A DNA stretch of 64,000 bases from Yamagishiella unicocca (GCA_003116995.1 BDSL01000020.1:124001-188000); one strand, 5' to 3'. Positions 35,801-52,018 are shown, numbered from the stretch's first letter. The notes: a model not told the origin generated them from the sequence alone. Program-made: numbers and translations.

Positions 35801-38800
35801 CTGACGGCCGTCACTAACGATCGGGCTTATGACAGGTGGGTTCCCCACTCTTCGCAGGCCTCTCCGCCCCTCGCCCCGAAACCAACCCACACTCCCGCCC
35901 CCCCGGCATCCACCCGAGTGCAACCCCCGCCTCTCCAACGCCGTACGGGCGCCTTGCGGGAGTCTGAAGCTCACCGCAATACCCCAACGCTTGCAGCCCC
36001 TCCCTGCCCCTTTTAGACCACCCATCGCCCTTGGTCTCTCGGCCGTGCATTCGTGGATTATCCTTTATCCCCCCCCACACCATCACCACGGTTTTTTCTC
36101 GCATCCACGGGTCTTCCTCGGACCCCCCCACCCTTCCAGCGCACCGGCACCCACCAGAATGCAGCCCCAGGCGGATCTGCACCCGCTGACCCGCGCTGCT
36201 CCGAAACGCCGCCGTGGCCAGCACCATCTCCCGAGCGCACATGGCCACCCGTACGGCAGTGGCCACGGGGTCCTCCGCGTTGGGGCAGCCGCCGACGCCC
36301 ATGAAGGCCTCCCCTGGAGCGGACGAAACACAAAGAGGCACGCGGGGACACCCGGGTGTGTGCGTGTTTCATCGGTATGCGTCGTACGCAAGGCATTTTA
36401 CCCCAGGGAAATGAGAGGGGGAGGCGGGGGCGGAGGAGGCGGAGGAGGAATGGAGGCGAAATGGGAGTGAGTGAGTGGCAAAGAGGAGGAACCCGGACCC
36501 CCTGGCAGTTGGCCCCCCTCAGCGGCCATGAAGGAAGGAGGCAGGCCACGTGGGCTGAGCCGCTTTGCTTTTCCGATCAGCGGCACTGTGACGCGACCTA
36601 CCGCTGCGGCGGATCTTGATCAGGCCATGCTTGTTAAGCAGGCTGTCGTAGATGTTGTTCACGTCGTTGAGCAGCTTGACCACCTGGGGGGCGGGGGGCA
36701 GGAGAGGAGGTCCGTGGGTCGGTACTACTGAAGCAAAGAAGGACTGGTGGTTAGGAAACGGTTTGGGGCGCAGGGCGGAAGGGGAGAGGGGCGGCGGGTG
36801 GCGGCAGCTCCCCTTCCATCTGGCGGTGGCGGAGGTGCCCCACAGTGGAGGCGGGGGGGGGGGGGGAGCACTGGGGGCAGCGGGCGTAACCGGTGGCCCC
36901 GCTGTGACGGGCGCCCCAAGCACCGTCGTCCCACGGATTTCCTCTCAACTCCCCCCCCCTCCCCCCCTCCCCCCCAAACACACACGCACCTCCCACGCTG
37001 GCATGCCTGTGGGCGCATTGGAGTACCTCACGATGTCCGCATACAGCACCGTCACGGAGTCGTAGTGCTCGTAGAAGCTGCGGCCGGTGCGCAGCACTGT
37101 GAGCACCTGCAGGGGGGGGGAGGGGGGCGGGGGTGGGTGGGGTGGGGGGAGGGGGGGAGCGGGGGTGGGGGGTGTGGGAGGAGTGAGGGGGCGGGGGTGG
37201 GGCGGGTGGGGGGAGGGAGTGAGGGGTGTGCGCGTGGGGTGCGGGTGTGTGTATGTGTGTGTGCAAAGGCGCGCGGTTGCGGGCTACTGAAACTGGGGTG
37301 ATGGGGAAAGGGCATCCTGCCTATCCCCACATAGGGCCCGCGAGCGAGGGCATCGCCTGACCCTCTGAGGTGCCCCCCAAGCCAAGCCAAGCCAAGCCAA
37401 GCCAGGCGGCGGCAGACCCTGAAATCAGCCGGTGTAGAAGAGCCCGTAAGAAGAAGGGGACGAAGCACCGTCCCTCGCGCCTGCCCTTGCCGGCGCTGCA
37501 ACCCCTAGCGCAAACCGTTTTGTTCCGCTTCCTCTAGCACGCCGTCGACGGGCCGCACCCACAGGTTTCCTGATAGTCAACCCAAGTTCTCGGGCACGCA
37601 CATTCAAACGCGTGTCCGAACACTGTCCGCCAGCACGTTTCTGCCCTCCGTTTCCTTTGCCGTGTCACCGGGTCTTGTCGCAACCCCCACGCCCGTCTTC
37701 TCGCACCCCCCCCCCCACTGGGCTCGGCAGCGCCCGCACCACCTCACCGCCCCCGCACCACCTCACCGCCCCCGCACCACCTCACCGCCCCCGCACCACC
37801 TCACCGCCCCCGCACCACCTCACCGCCCCCGCACCACCTCACCGCCCCCGCACCACCTCACCGCCCCCGCACCACCTCACCGCCCCCGCACCGCCCTCGT
37901 CGATTCCTCACCTTGCCATGCCGTGTGCACGGGTTGCCTCGCGCCCGGGCCCCCAGCCCCCGCGACCTACGGGTTGCCTCTCAAACCCCGCCACCCCCCG
38001 CGCCCTCCCTCACCCCCCCGCTAGTCCGGCCCCTGATCCGCCGCGGGGTCCTCACCTTCTTCGGCAGCATCGCCTCCAGCAGCATCACGTAGCGGTGCTG
38101 CAGCACCAGCGCCGCGAACAGCATCACCGACATCACCACCGACACCGCCACCACCACCGCAATCAGAGGCGCGCGCCAGGCGGGCTCCCAACCTGCAGCG
38201 GCCCGGGGGAACCCGGGGGTTGGGGGGTGCGAGGAAAACCCATGTACGCGTAAGAAACCGGGTGGAGGACGAGGGGGCGGGTGGTGGGTGGCGGGGTGAT
38301 GGTGGCAGGCATTCACCTCAATGCGGAAGAGTTGCCCTGGGGAGAGTATCGTAGGTTGGATTTGCGCCGGGGGGGGGGGGGACGGAAGCACCAGAACCCG
38401 GCTCCGGAACCCACATCACGTGGCGCGGCGCCCGACTGGATGACGCCGCAGGAGGCCATCCGGAGGAACCCCGCGGCACCTGGCCGGGGTCTACTCGCCA
38501 CTCCCCCCCAGCACAGGCCCTCCTGTTCTCCCCTCCGCTTCCTATGTCGTGCAACCGGGTCCACTCGCCACCCCTCAGCACAGCCGGGGGCTAGGGCGGA
38601 AATCCGGCGGGCTGGCAATGAAGGGGGGCGGGCGGGGACTGCATGGGGGTTCGGGGCAGGCACCCCTGCGCACCTTGCTCTGGATACACGTCCAGCTGGA
38701 GGGTTGCGGAGGCGTCGTCCACAGGCGCCGTCGCCCCCACCACCTGGGCCCCGCTGGGCAGCTGTGGGTTGCTATTGAGCACCGCCAGGGGCGTGGTGAG

Positions 38801-41800
38801 GTCGTCGGCCAGTAGTGTCAGCCTGAGGGGGGGAGGAGGCGGGGGGAGGGAGGGGATAGGGGGGAGTCCGTAGGTCGGGTGGCGGGGGTTGCGAGGAAAC
38901 CCCAGCGGGGCCAAGAGGATCTGCGAAACCCCAGGGGGGCCAAGAGGATCTGCGAAACCCCAGGGGGAGGCGGAGACGGCAGCGGGCGTGGGTGGAGAGG
39001 CACAGGGCATCAGGCGGGGCAGCGGGTGGAGTAGCAGAGCTCAGGTCCTTCGCTCTGACCTCGCCTAACCTCAACGCACGCCTCTCACCTCTCGTCGACT
39101 AACACGGGACCACGTGGCGGCGATCAAGCACCCCTTCAAGGACAACCTCCATCCGCCACAGCACTCCCGCGTGTGCATCCGTCCACCCACTCCCGCCCAC
39201 ACCCACCTGCCACCTCCTCCCCACCGCCACCACCTCCCAACACCCACCTTCCCCCAACCGCTACCACCTCCCAACCACCCACCGGTACAGGTAGCCCAGC
39301 TCCCTCAGCTGCTGCAGCCCGGCGGAGGGGATATCTGCCAGGCCGCTGGCGTCCACCAGCGCTGAGGCGAAGCCCCACAGCCTGGTGCCGCCGTCGCTGG
39401 AGTCGTAGTAGCAACCGCTGCAGTTGGCGGTTGCAGTGCCGTTGGGGCCGGGTCCGTTGCCCCAGCCCTCGTCGGGACCCACGCCGGAGATGAGCACGGG
39501 TTTGTTGGCGACGAAAAGCTGCTGCTGTGCTCCAGGGGTGGCAATGCCGGCGGCGCTGCCCAGGATGAGGTGCTGCGGCGGGAGGGCGGGAGCACGAGGG
39601 GGGTGGGGGGGGGGTGAGGAAAGCCGCGGACACGACACAGGAGAGTAGAGGAAACCGCAACCTCCCCACCGCCAACCATGTAGGGCGTGGCACTCCGCTT
39701 GGCTACCACTTCACCGGGGACCGACCGGATGCGCCGTATGCCGCATTGTACTGGGGGCGCCCGCCCATTTTGGGACCGCGAAGCAACCCGTGGGACACCA
39801 CCACCTCTGTTTCAACCCTGCCGCAGGAACGCAGCACGCAGCACGGACCGCCGACTCCCTCCGCTGCATCGAGGTGAGGTGAGGGGAGGGGAGGTGCTGC
39901 TGGTGCCGCACCTGCAGCAGTGCCGGCTGGAGCCGCGCGGCGGGCAGCAGATCCGTCCCCAGCGGCGAGCTCTGCGGCGGCGGCGAGGGGTACACCGCCC
40001 GCACCACACCGAAGGGCGACAGGAGGAGCGTCCCCAGTGCGGGTAGCGCCTGCGAGGAGGCGCGGGGGGGTGGGTGGGTGGGGTGGGGGGGCACAACCCA
40101 CGAACGTGCCACCGACAGGCATCAGGGGGCTCCCGAGGGGGCTGCACGGCCCATACCAGACCATACCAGACCATACCACAGCCCAGCATGGACATGATGC
40201 TCGGGTACTGGCAGTCTGCACACCAATGTGAGGGAAGGCGACCCGAAGAACACGCGGAACACCTCCCAAGTTCCATGGGACCGCCGGGCCGCCCCCCCTC
40301 CTCCGGCGTGGCCGTCTCCCATCCAGTGTAGTGCCTGCCGCCCCTCAGGCTCTTGACCCCCGCATTAGATCCAACGGAGCATCACAAGCCACCAACCACC
40401 AACCACCAACCCACTGACCAACCTTTTCCAGCAGCTGCTGCGCGATGCTCGGGAATCGCGGGCCCAGTTCTGCCATGGCTGGCCGCAGCAGTGTGGGCAG
40501 CTCCAGCAGCCGGAGGGGCTGCAGCGTCTGCCCCAGCGCCAGGCTGTACGAATCAACGGCCTGGGTGGCCACCGCCTGCGCTTCGTCCTGCAGCGCAGCG
40601 AGGTACCCGGTTCGAGGCCTGCGTCAGACATGCTGTGTCGCGGTGGCAACGCGGCGGTGGTGGTGGTGGGAGGCGCGAGTGGGCGGATTGGACAAGGTGT
40701 GAGGTAGAGCTGCTGGGGCAGGAGCCGGTTTGCGTGTGGGACTGGCGCCTAGTAGGGAGCCGGGAAGGCCGCTAGTAGGGAGCCGGGAAGGCCCCCACTG
40801 AGATTCCGGGTACGACACTGCCGAGGCCGAGGAGCCCCTGACTGCGGCCGCACCACTGACACCCACCCTCTTGCCGTTATCGCCCCTTGCCTTTACCGCC
40901 CTCTTGCCGTTACCGCGGCCTCCACCACTCTCCCTCCACGACCAGGGCCCAGTCTTTACCCGGCCCCCACGACCAGGGCCCAGCCGTCATCTGCCCGCAG
41001 GGCCAGGCCTCCCGGCTGGTAGCCCACCTTGTTTTGGTCCGTGTAGTGCCGTGCCCCCAGCTCGATTCCGAGCATGCCCAGGCCGACGCACACAGCGCAC
41101 AGCAGCAGCGGCCACAACAGCACGGAGGGACGCAGCCGTATGACGGTAGCGGTGTTCTGCGAGCGGAAGCGGGGGCGGTGGAGGTGCGGGGAGGAGGCGA
41201 CGGTGAAGGAAGGCTTGCGTGGGGTGGGTGCAGTTTGGTGCGGCACAGACGGGAGTCGTGAGGACGTCGCACCGACTGAGGTTCCTTCGCATGCATGCGG
41301 CGGGCTACGCCCCTGAAGATGCGTGGATGGGTGGAAAGTGCGCAATAGAGTTCGTGTCCCACCCAAGGCTTTGACCCTCTTCAAAAGGGTATGTCCTGTG
41401 ACCCTCTTCAAAAGGGCATGTCCTGTGTCCCGTGTATATCATGTGCTTGCTACGGCGCCGGCAGGCGGTGGAAATCGGCGGCTCGGTGCAGCAGCTGCCG
41501 CAGTAGCAGTTACTCTCCAAGCACTACGATTGCCTAGGTCACAGTCGTGATGCAGAAGCAAATAGCATCTAAAGCGTGCCATGATGTTGATTCGCCCCGA
41601 GCTCGTGGGTTTGGCTCACCTTCAGTCGCACGTTCGCCATTCTACCCCATCGTGTCAGTCGCCCACTCGATCGCGCTTGTAACGGATCCCGCGGTGCTGC
41701 TCCTTTATCTAGCTCTGACCAAAAATGACCACGTGTCTCCCATTGAAACAGCGACACAGGCCCCCCCACTTCGCGCCTGCCCTGGCGTAGCCTCGCGCGG

Positions 41801-41970
41801 AAAGAGCTCATAGACCGGAGAGGCGTTCGCCGCCCATCCGTTTCGTCAATACAGCCCATGGCATCTGCGCCGTCCGCCGGCTGCTGCTGCAGCGGCTGAG
41901 ATGGAGTCGTGCCCGCCACATCCTCCGCCGGTTCAACCCCTGAGGACGAAGTCGACGACGCAGTAACCAT
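32877..41970 (-). CDS. CHASE-domain transmembrane class III nucleotide cyclase, degenerate active site
   Basis: Membrane adenylate/guanylate cyclase homologue. Exons: 41970-41770, 41156-41028, 40587-40423, 40049-39912, 39572-39283, 38822-38674, 38192-38056, 37106-36990, 36683-36602, 36313-36155, 35307-35254, 34635-34540, 34057-32877; phases agree; 965 residues. Order: cytosolic N-terminus; TM1 about 78-98 (PSVLLWPLLLCAVCVGLGML); extracellular CHASE-like domain to about 355 (LLLSPFGVVRAVYP, PLGTDLL); TM2 about 366-388; cyclase domain 404-600; repeat tail. Cyclase landmarks: VTVLYADIVRYSN (first metal Asp427), IRRSGEAFMGVGG, GLHSGPAVAAVLG, GDTIDIAHFMESTS, RGIIDIKGRGPITTSWL. Glu471 replaces the second metal Asp, Asp545 the transition-state Asn, Phe549 the Arg. 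The fold is certain, catalysis doubtful. An in-frame stop (TGA) just upstream supports ATG 41970. Confidence 0.9.
32930..33400 (-). repeat. 51-bp coding minisatellite in cyclase tail
   Basis: Eight units of 51 bases, one of 48 and one degenerate, each encoding about 17 residues (consensus GVVAEAAAKPYDAAGAN). Units are almost identical except for CTAG/CCCG variants near 32960-33060, so homogenisation is recent. Confidence 0.95.
34655..34791 (+). repeat. Two tandem copies of dispersed family R1
   Basis: Copies at about 34660-34712 and 34731-34791, in the cyclase intron 34636-35253. The second is virtually identical to the inverted copy at 15853-15917; the first is diverged (ACCGTTGACACG, GACAGGATAGTGGGCGCATG). 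Confidence 0.85.
35041..35120 (+). repeat. 21-bp tandem repeat, four units
   Basis: Consensus GGCTACTGCTAGACCACTAG plus T, in the same cyclase intron as the R1 pair. Confidence 0.9.
36084..36128 (-). repeat. Dispersed repeat family R2, inverted copy
   Basis: On the minus strand reads CGAGGAAGACCCGTGGATGC then an A-run and CCGT, matching the left half of 4491-4540. Lies in the cyclase intron just below exon 36313-36155. Confidence 0.7.
37733..37896 (+). repeat. 18-bp minisatellite CCCGCACCACCTCACCGC
   Basis: About nine perfect or near-perfect units in the cyclase intron between exons 38192-38056 and 37106-36990. Confidence 0.95.
38886..38966 (+). repeat. About 31-bp tandem repeat, 2.5 units
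   Basis: Unit contains GCGAAACCCCAGGGGGGCCA then AGAGGATCT, in the cyclase intron 38823-39282. A two-unit 23-bp repeat (CTAGTAGGGAGCCGGGAAGG) is at about 40748-40793 and a two-unit repeat containing CCCTCTTCAAAAGGG at about 41370-41425. Confidence 0.85.
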
Positions 41971-42822
41971 AACCAAATTTCAGCTGTTCGTGTAGCTTGC
42001 CTGGGCTGAAGGAATGGATCGCCCAACCCTCGCACAAGAGCAGCTATTCAACCAATAATTTGGGCTCGGATGTAAAGCCTGTGCTCCAAAACCATACATG
42101 TAAATTGCATCACCCTTGAGAAATATTCCAGCTGAATGCAGCTTTCGAACGGGAGGTCGAACCTCCAATGCCAAAACCTCCGTTGGACGAGCAAGGACTA
42201 TAGCTGCTCGCCGACTATCTGTCGCAAATACTGCATTTTGCGGATTTTTCTACAAAAACTCCATTGATGTTGCTATCATGCCTCTCCTTGGAGACAATCT
42301 CTACTGGTTTCGGGGCAGCGTCGGAGCTGTCACGACGTGGCATGACAGTGGATTTGCATGAAACAAACCGGCATAGACGGAGACTGTAAGGATTCTAGTA
42401 TACACTTATCCTCTTGAAGGCGGGGCATGCGTCGTCTGGCACAAAGCCGCCAGCCATTCTGCCCGCGATGCAATAGCTCCTGTCCCGTTCGCAGCCCTTC
42501 TTAAGGGGAAAAACCAAAAGCATCACCCCATGCTGTCTGAATGCCTGAACATCATTCGCTATGCTTTTCACCCAAGCTAGCCTCGACAGACCCAGATTTC
42601 GGTCGGGGGCTAGTCCCGCGTCTCCCAAAGCGTAACATCCTATCTTGTAACAAAATCGCCCTACATACTTGCAAGTGGAAACCTCCCTCAAGTTACGCTC
42701 GTGGCGCGCCACGCGCACCAGCTGCGCGGCTCGCACCTGGAGCAAACCACAAGGCCCCAAGGCACCACGGATACCTGTCCTAGTGCCCCCAAACATACGA
42801 ACTGGGCCGTGCATTGCGCTCC
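41971..42822. other. Intergenic: cyclase promoter side and RPT2 3' region
   Basis: About 850 bases without a recognisable gene. It should contain the cyclase promoter and 5' UTR and the RPT2 3' UTR. I found no sense-strand TGTAA for RPT2 here. A short palindrome GAGGTCGAACCTC lies at about 42151-42163. Confidence 0.55.
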
Positions 42823-48127
<5,305 letters not shown>

Positions 48128-48710
48128 GGCGTTCCAACACCTTAATGGGGGCCCAGCCCCAGCAATAAACGACCTAAAGGTAGCAGTATCAATGTGATAT
48201 GTATTGAAAAATTAAACACTACCGGTGTCTCCTTGAGGGTAAGTGCGCGAGATCTGACGGGTTCGTCAAGCTTAGCGAGCTGCAGGAATGCCTTCTCCCT
48301 GAATACCTGTACTAGTAGTATTTAAAATATAGGCATACTAGCTAGTTCCGGGTATGTGCTCAATGGCACAAATGTCCTTCGGTTGTACGTGGGCATCACC
48401 TCATCCCCTGATGGCACGGCGCGACTTGGCTCCTGGCCATAATCCCTCCCAGGACATATACACGAATAAATGTGTTACATATGTTATAGGGATTGAGGGT
48501 CCCTTTTCTTTCCTCCATATCGACCGTCACTGCCAACACCCGCTGGCCCCCTCGGCACCGTTCCCAATCCCATCGCCGCAACGGCGTGCCCCCCTCCAAT
48601 GACGCATCACGCATATCCTACACAACACTCCTATGCGCATGGCGTAGTGAACATTTGCTCCAGCCGACCAAGGAACAACCCCGACGCTATCAAATCAGCT
48701 AAAGCAGCGC
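48128..48710. other. NNF1-like 3' region and RPT2 promoter
   Basis: 583 bases between two minus-strand genes. The part next to RPT2 is AT-rich (about 48180-48330) and probably its promoter. No other gene seen. Confidence 0.55.
48475..48479 (-). terminator. Candidate TGTAA signal for the NNF1-like gene
   Basis: Sense-strand TGTAA about 230 bases after the NNF1-like stop and about 350 bases before the RPT2 start, so it separates the two transcripts neatly. Confidence 0.45.
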
Positions 48711-50552
48711 TTAAGCATGTGGTCCACCCTGCTGCGCTGGCCACACCCGCGTGATGTCATACACCTGCCAACGAGACAGCCAGACGTCAGCTTTAGGATA
48801 AATAGTAGCATGGTTATGGTGAAACAACGAGATATGTCGGCGATTTGTGAAGTAGTGCACCTCTCCACACCTCCTCACCTGTTTGACGTCCGAGACCACG
48901 CGACCGAACGCTGTCGTCATCTTATCCACGGCTCCCTGCCGCAGAGCGACAGCCTCCACCAGGCGGGCCTCATTGGTACGGGCCTATACGGGTCGATGGC
49001 GAGAAATTGGCGGTGCCTTGGTGAAATACACAAGCACTCTAGCCCGTTTTCGGAAGTGAACACCACTGAGGTGTAGTGTAGTGGCGACCGGGGTCGCGTT
49101 GTATTCGGATGCGTGCACAGCCTACAGGTCGCACCACCGCACGGCTTGGTATGCACGTGCACGCGCAGCATTTACTTTCGGAGCTCGCCAGGCGTAAAGC
49201 GCTGGCGGCGCGACGCTTAGGTGCGCACATTGTTGGAAGCGCATATTGTTGGAAGCGTGTATCCCAAGGGGCATTAACAGCGTCTACCTTATTTCATGTC
49301 ACACCCATATACATGTCGTGCGCGACGCCTTCCAAACCGACGCAGCTGCGCTCGGCGTTCGCTTTACACATGCCTGATTCGTTAATCTTCACCCACCCTT
49401 TCCAGAAGGTCCTGTAGGAAGGCCGCCTCTTGGCGGAGCGCATGGAGTCGCGCAGCCTCCTCGGCGCCCGACACCATGGCCTCCGAGGCTGCAATAGGGG
49501 CGCCGGCGCCAAGCGCCAGGGCTGCTGCGGAAACCTCCCTGCGGGAGAGAGCAGGACTCGCGACAGCGACGGTACGGAAAGGGTCACTGTGGAGCGACGG
49601 CCACATGGGGTCGCGTTGAGCAGCACTCTCTGGCTAGGCATTGCATGTGCCACTGCGCTGTGCCAATTCGTATCACCTACTCGTGAGCATCGCAACATGC
49701 CATGCGATGAGGAAGTCCTAAGCGGTGTGTCGAACCTGGCCCCCACTGCGCTGCTGCCGTGAGTTACTGCGGCCTCTAGGGGCCCCAGCGACATCCCCTC
49801 GGGGGCTAGAAAGCCGGCAGGCAAGTCGGGCGAATAGGACAATCCCATGCTTCGCGATGCGGAAGCTCACCCGCCAAGCGGCCTTTGCGCCCCCAATGGC
49901 GAGGGCGCCACCGACGTCGATGGCTGTGGCCCCTCTGCCCCATCCACAGCTCTCAACTGGTCGTGCACCTGATGCTCAACGCACACCTCCTTGAACTCCG
50001 CCTGCGTGGAGGCAATAAAACGTCACACCCTGCGTGGGCGCTGCATATAATTGATGTGATGCAGGCAGCTAAGTCGTGCGTGGCAACAGAAATACCAAGG
50101 TCCCACAGCTGCTATCCCGGGGAAAGCTCTTTGATCAGACGGGGTATGGCCAACGGGTTTGCCCCCCTCCAAACCTGGCAATGTGACCGCACGAGAGTAA
50201 GCGTTTGTGTAAAAGTGTCGTACAGCGCGTCCACCAGGGATTCATCGAGGCCTGGGAAACTATCGCCGAACTCCTGCAGGTTGGGGTCCGCGGTAAGCAG
50301 CTGCGAAGTAGCCCATGATCCCGTTTAGTAAAACCTGGCATGTGTTACCTCTCGGGATGGGCCACGCAGCCCATATTCGACGGCTTTGTCAAAGGCTTCC
50401 TGCAGGAGTTCTGACCGTCTGCAAGTCTTCTCCTTTGCGGGCGTTGCTCCAACTCCGTATATTTTGCCAAGATGCTCTTCTGACAGCTCCAATGGCTTAA
50501 GGGTAAGGCTTTGGTGCTCTGTTTCAGCTTCCATAGGCTCGCCTGTCGACAT
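48711..50552 (-). CDS. Probable kinetochore protein NNF1/PMF1 (MIS12 complex subunit)
   Basis: NNF1 pairs with MIS12 in the complex linking centromere chromatin to microtubule-binding NDC80. Exons: 50552-50349, 50300-50175, 50001-49871, 49538-49397, 48983-48879, 48764-48711; phases agree; 253 residues, near the family size. The family pattern is a helix, an FxxxFPxL segment, a long helix, then coiled coil. Seen here: SELLQEAFDKAVEYG; LQEFGDSFPGLDESLVDALY, DTFTQTL; AEFKEVCVEHQVHDQLRAVD; then an Ala-rich insert and heptad-like helices (ARLHALRQEAAFLQDLLER; EARLVEAVALRQGAVDKM). No catalytic motif. NNF1 sequences diverge fast, so this rests on pattern and helix order. A generic coiled-coil protein is the alternative. 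ATG 50552 follows an in-frame stop. Confidence 0.6.
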
Positions 50553-50882
50553 GTGTGGCAAACGTCAATGACTACGCAAAATGACAGCTGCTTCTTAAAG
50601 GTGACGGCATAAATACTGCTTCGTACTCATGTGCTGATTTTGGATAGGAGGTGTGAAGACAATGAAGCTGGCCGAACAGTTGAAAATCTAGTTCTACCCG
50701 TACAATTTGTGCCATGCTGCCTCCGGAACTGCCCTGTGACCCAGGTTGTCCTTATGTAACCCGCATTGAAAACGTCTAGTTATATTGAGCTGACTCACAA
50801 TTGACGTTGTCCTTGTAGCCCAACTCGCTGCATCTTTATTCTAGGTCTGCTGTTTGAGCTCTAGTATAAAAGCCCGTCTACC
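50553..50882. promoter_or_regulatory. Short divergent promoter between NNF1-like gene and NOP10
   Basis: Only 330 bases separate the two start codons, so both promoters and 5' UTRs must share this stretch. A TATAAAAG at 50865-50872 lies just 11 bases before the NOP10 ATG, too close to act as a TATA box for a transcript that includes that ATG. Confidence 0.5.
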
Positions 50883-51281
50883 ATGTATCTCATGTACTAC
50901 GAGGACGAGGCGGGAAACCGTGTCTATACGCTCAAGGTGCGCCTTTTGTTTAGCGGCTTTCGTAGTTCCATGGCGCTTCCTTCTGGGGACTGGACCTTAG
51001 TTTGTGTTTGTACTAAGCGTTGCAGTGCACATCGTTAATATCTTCATGTACCCAGGGTTGTTTCGTAAACTTGGCGCCGCCAGCCGCCGCAAGCATCAGC
51101 CCGGCAACGTAGCCTGCTCCTGTCCCTTGCCCACATGCAGAAAGTTGGCCCAGACGGTACGCCTACCAAGTCGGCCCATCCGGCACGCTTCTCCCCTGAC
51201 GACAAGTTCTCACGGGAACGCATTACTTGCAAAAAGCGATTTGGCCTCCTGCCCACGCAGCAGCCGCCACCGGAACTGTGA
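50883..51281 (+). CDS. NOP10: H/ACA ribonucleoprotein subunit NOP10
   Basis: Small subunit of H/ACA snoRNPs, which guide pseudouridylation of rRNA and snRNA in nucleolus and Cajal bodies; it bridges dyskerin (CBF5) and NHP2. Exons 50883-50936 and 51141-51281, phase 0, 64 residues, exactly the family length. Start MYLMYY and GNRVYTLK form the N-terminal hairpin; [17 protein letters not shown] and [17 protein letters not shown] are the near-invariant C-terminal signature. As in other eukaryotes the archaeal zinc-ribbon cysteines are absent. Strongly conserved, no oddity in the protein. Confidence 0.97.
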
Positions 51282-51722
51282 GCGACGCGTCAATCGGGAG
51301 AAATATGGTATTTCATTTGGATGTAGTGCATAGGATGTGATGTGTGGGGTTTCTGACAGCGTATCGACTGTGGGCACTTGCGTCTGTTTTGCGCGAGCTT
51401 CCCTGAGTTTGTTGTACCGAGTGGTAGATGGTGGATGGTTGGGCCTCCTTTAGCTTGTATGCCATATGGACGTGGGGCAAGCGGGGCCCGGGGGTTGCCA
51501 GGTGCGCGCGAGGAAGTGTTTTACGCCCAGCACGGAGGAACTCGCCGCCACCTGCGATCACATGACCTGCAGGCATGCAGCTCTGTGTTCCTATTGTCTT
51601 TAGCGTAGTTGGTTTGGTGTTTGCGAGGCTGTTCCTTTTGTGCAGCTCTTATGAGGCTCAAGGAAACGTCCAACCTGGTAGGACACGATGCTGCCGGGTC
51701 ATTACACTCGCGATAACACTGT

Positions 51723-51727
51723 GTAAC
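51723..51727 (+). terminator. Candidate TGTAA signal for NOP10
   Basis: First sense TGTAA noticed after the NOP10 stop, giving a 3' UTR near 450 bases. Confidence 0.4.
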
Positions 51728-52013
51728 CGCATAGCTCGAATGTCCAGACGGAGGAACGTTTGACTCACGTCACTTCTTAACACGATTCACGGGAAGAAGA
51801 AACCAGTCATCTGACACGAAACTCCACACCCCTGCTTTGCTCTGCTGTAGGGAGATTATATTTGTTATCTGCAACCTGCCATGATAAGCACTCAGTAACT
51901 CTCACCCTGCTTTGACGTGGTAATCAAGGAACAATCCCGCACTCCTCATACGGAATATATGAAAACTTGCCACGCCCAGATGAAATCCATCCATAATACT
52001 TTCATCTTTGCTC

Positions 52014-52018
52014 TTACA
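52014..52018 (-). terminator. Candidate TGTAA signal for the coiled-coil gene
   Basis: TTACA 57 bases after the stop. That is short for this lineage; 51702-51706 is a second option giving about 370 bases. Confidence 0.3.

Noticed and set aside
35800..35850. VISPIVSDGRQREAWG as a cyclase exon after GLHSG
   Set aside because: Frame and acceptor do not fit. The small exon 35307-35254 completes GLHSGPAVAAVLG with correct phase on both sides.
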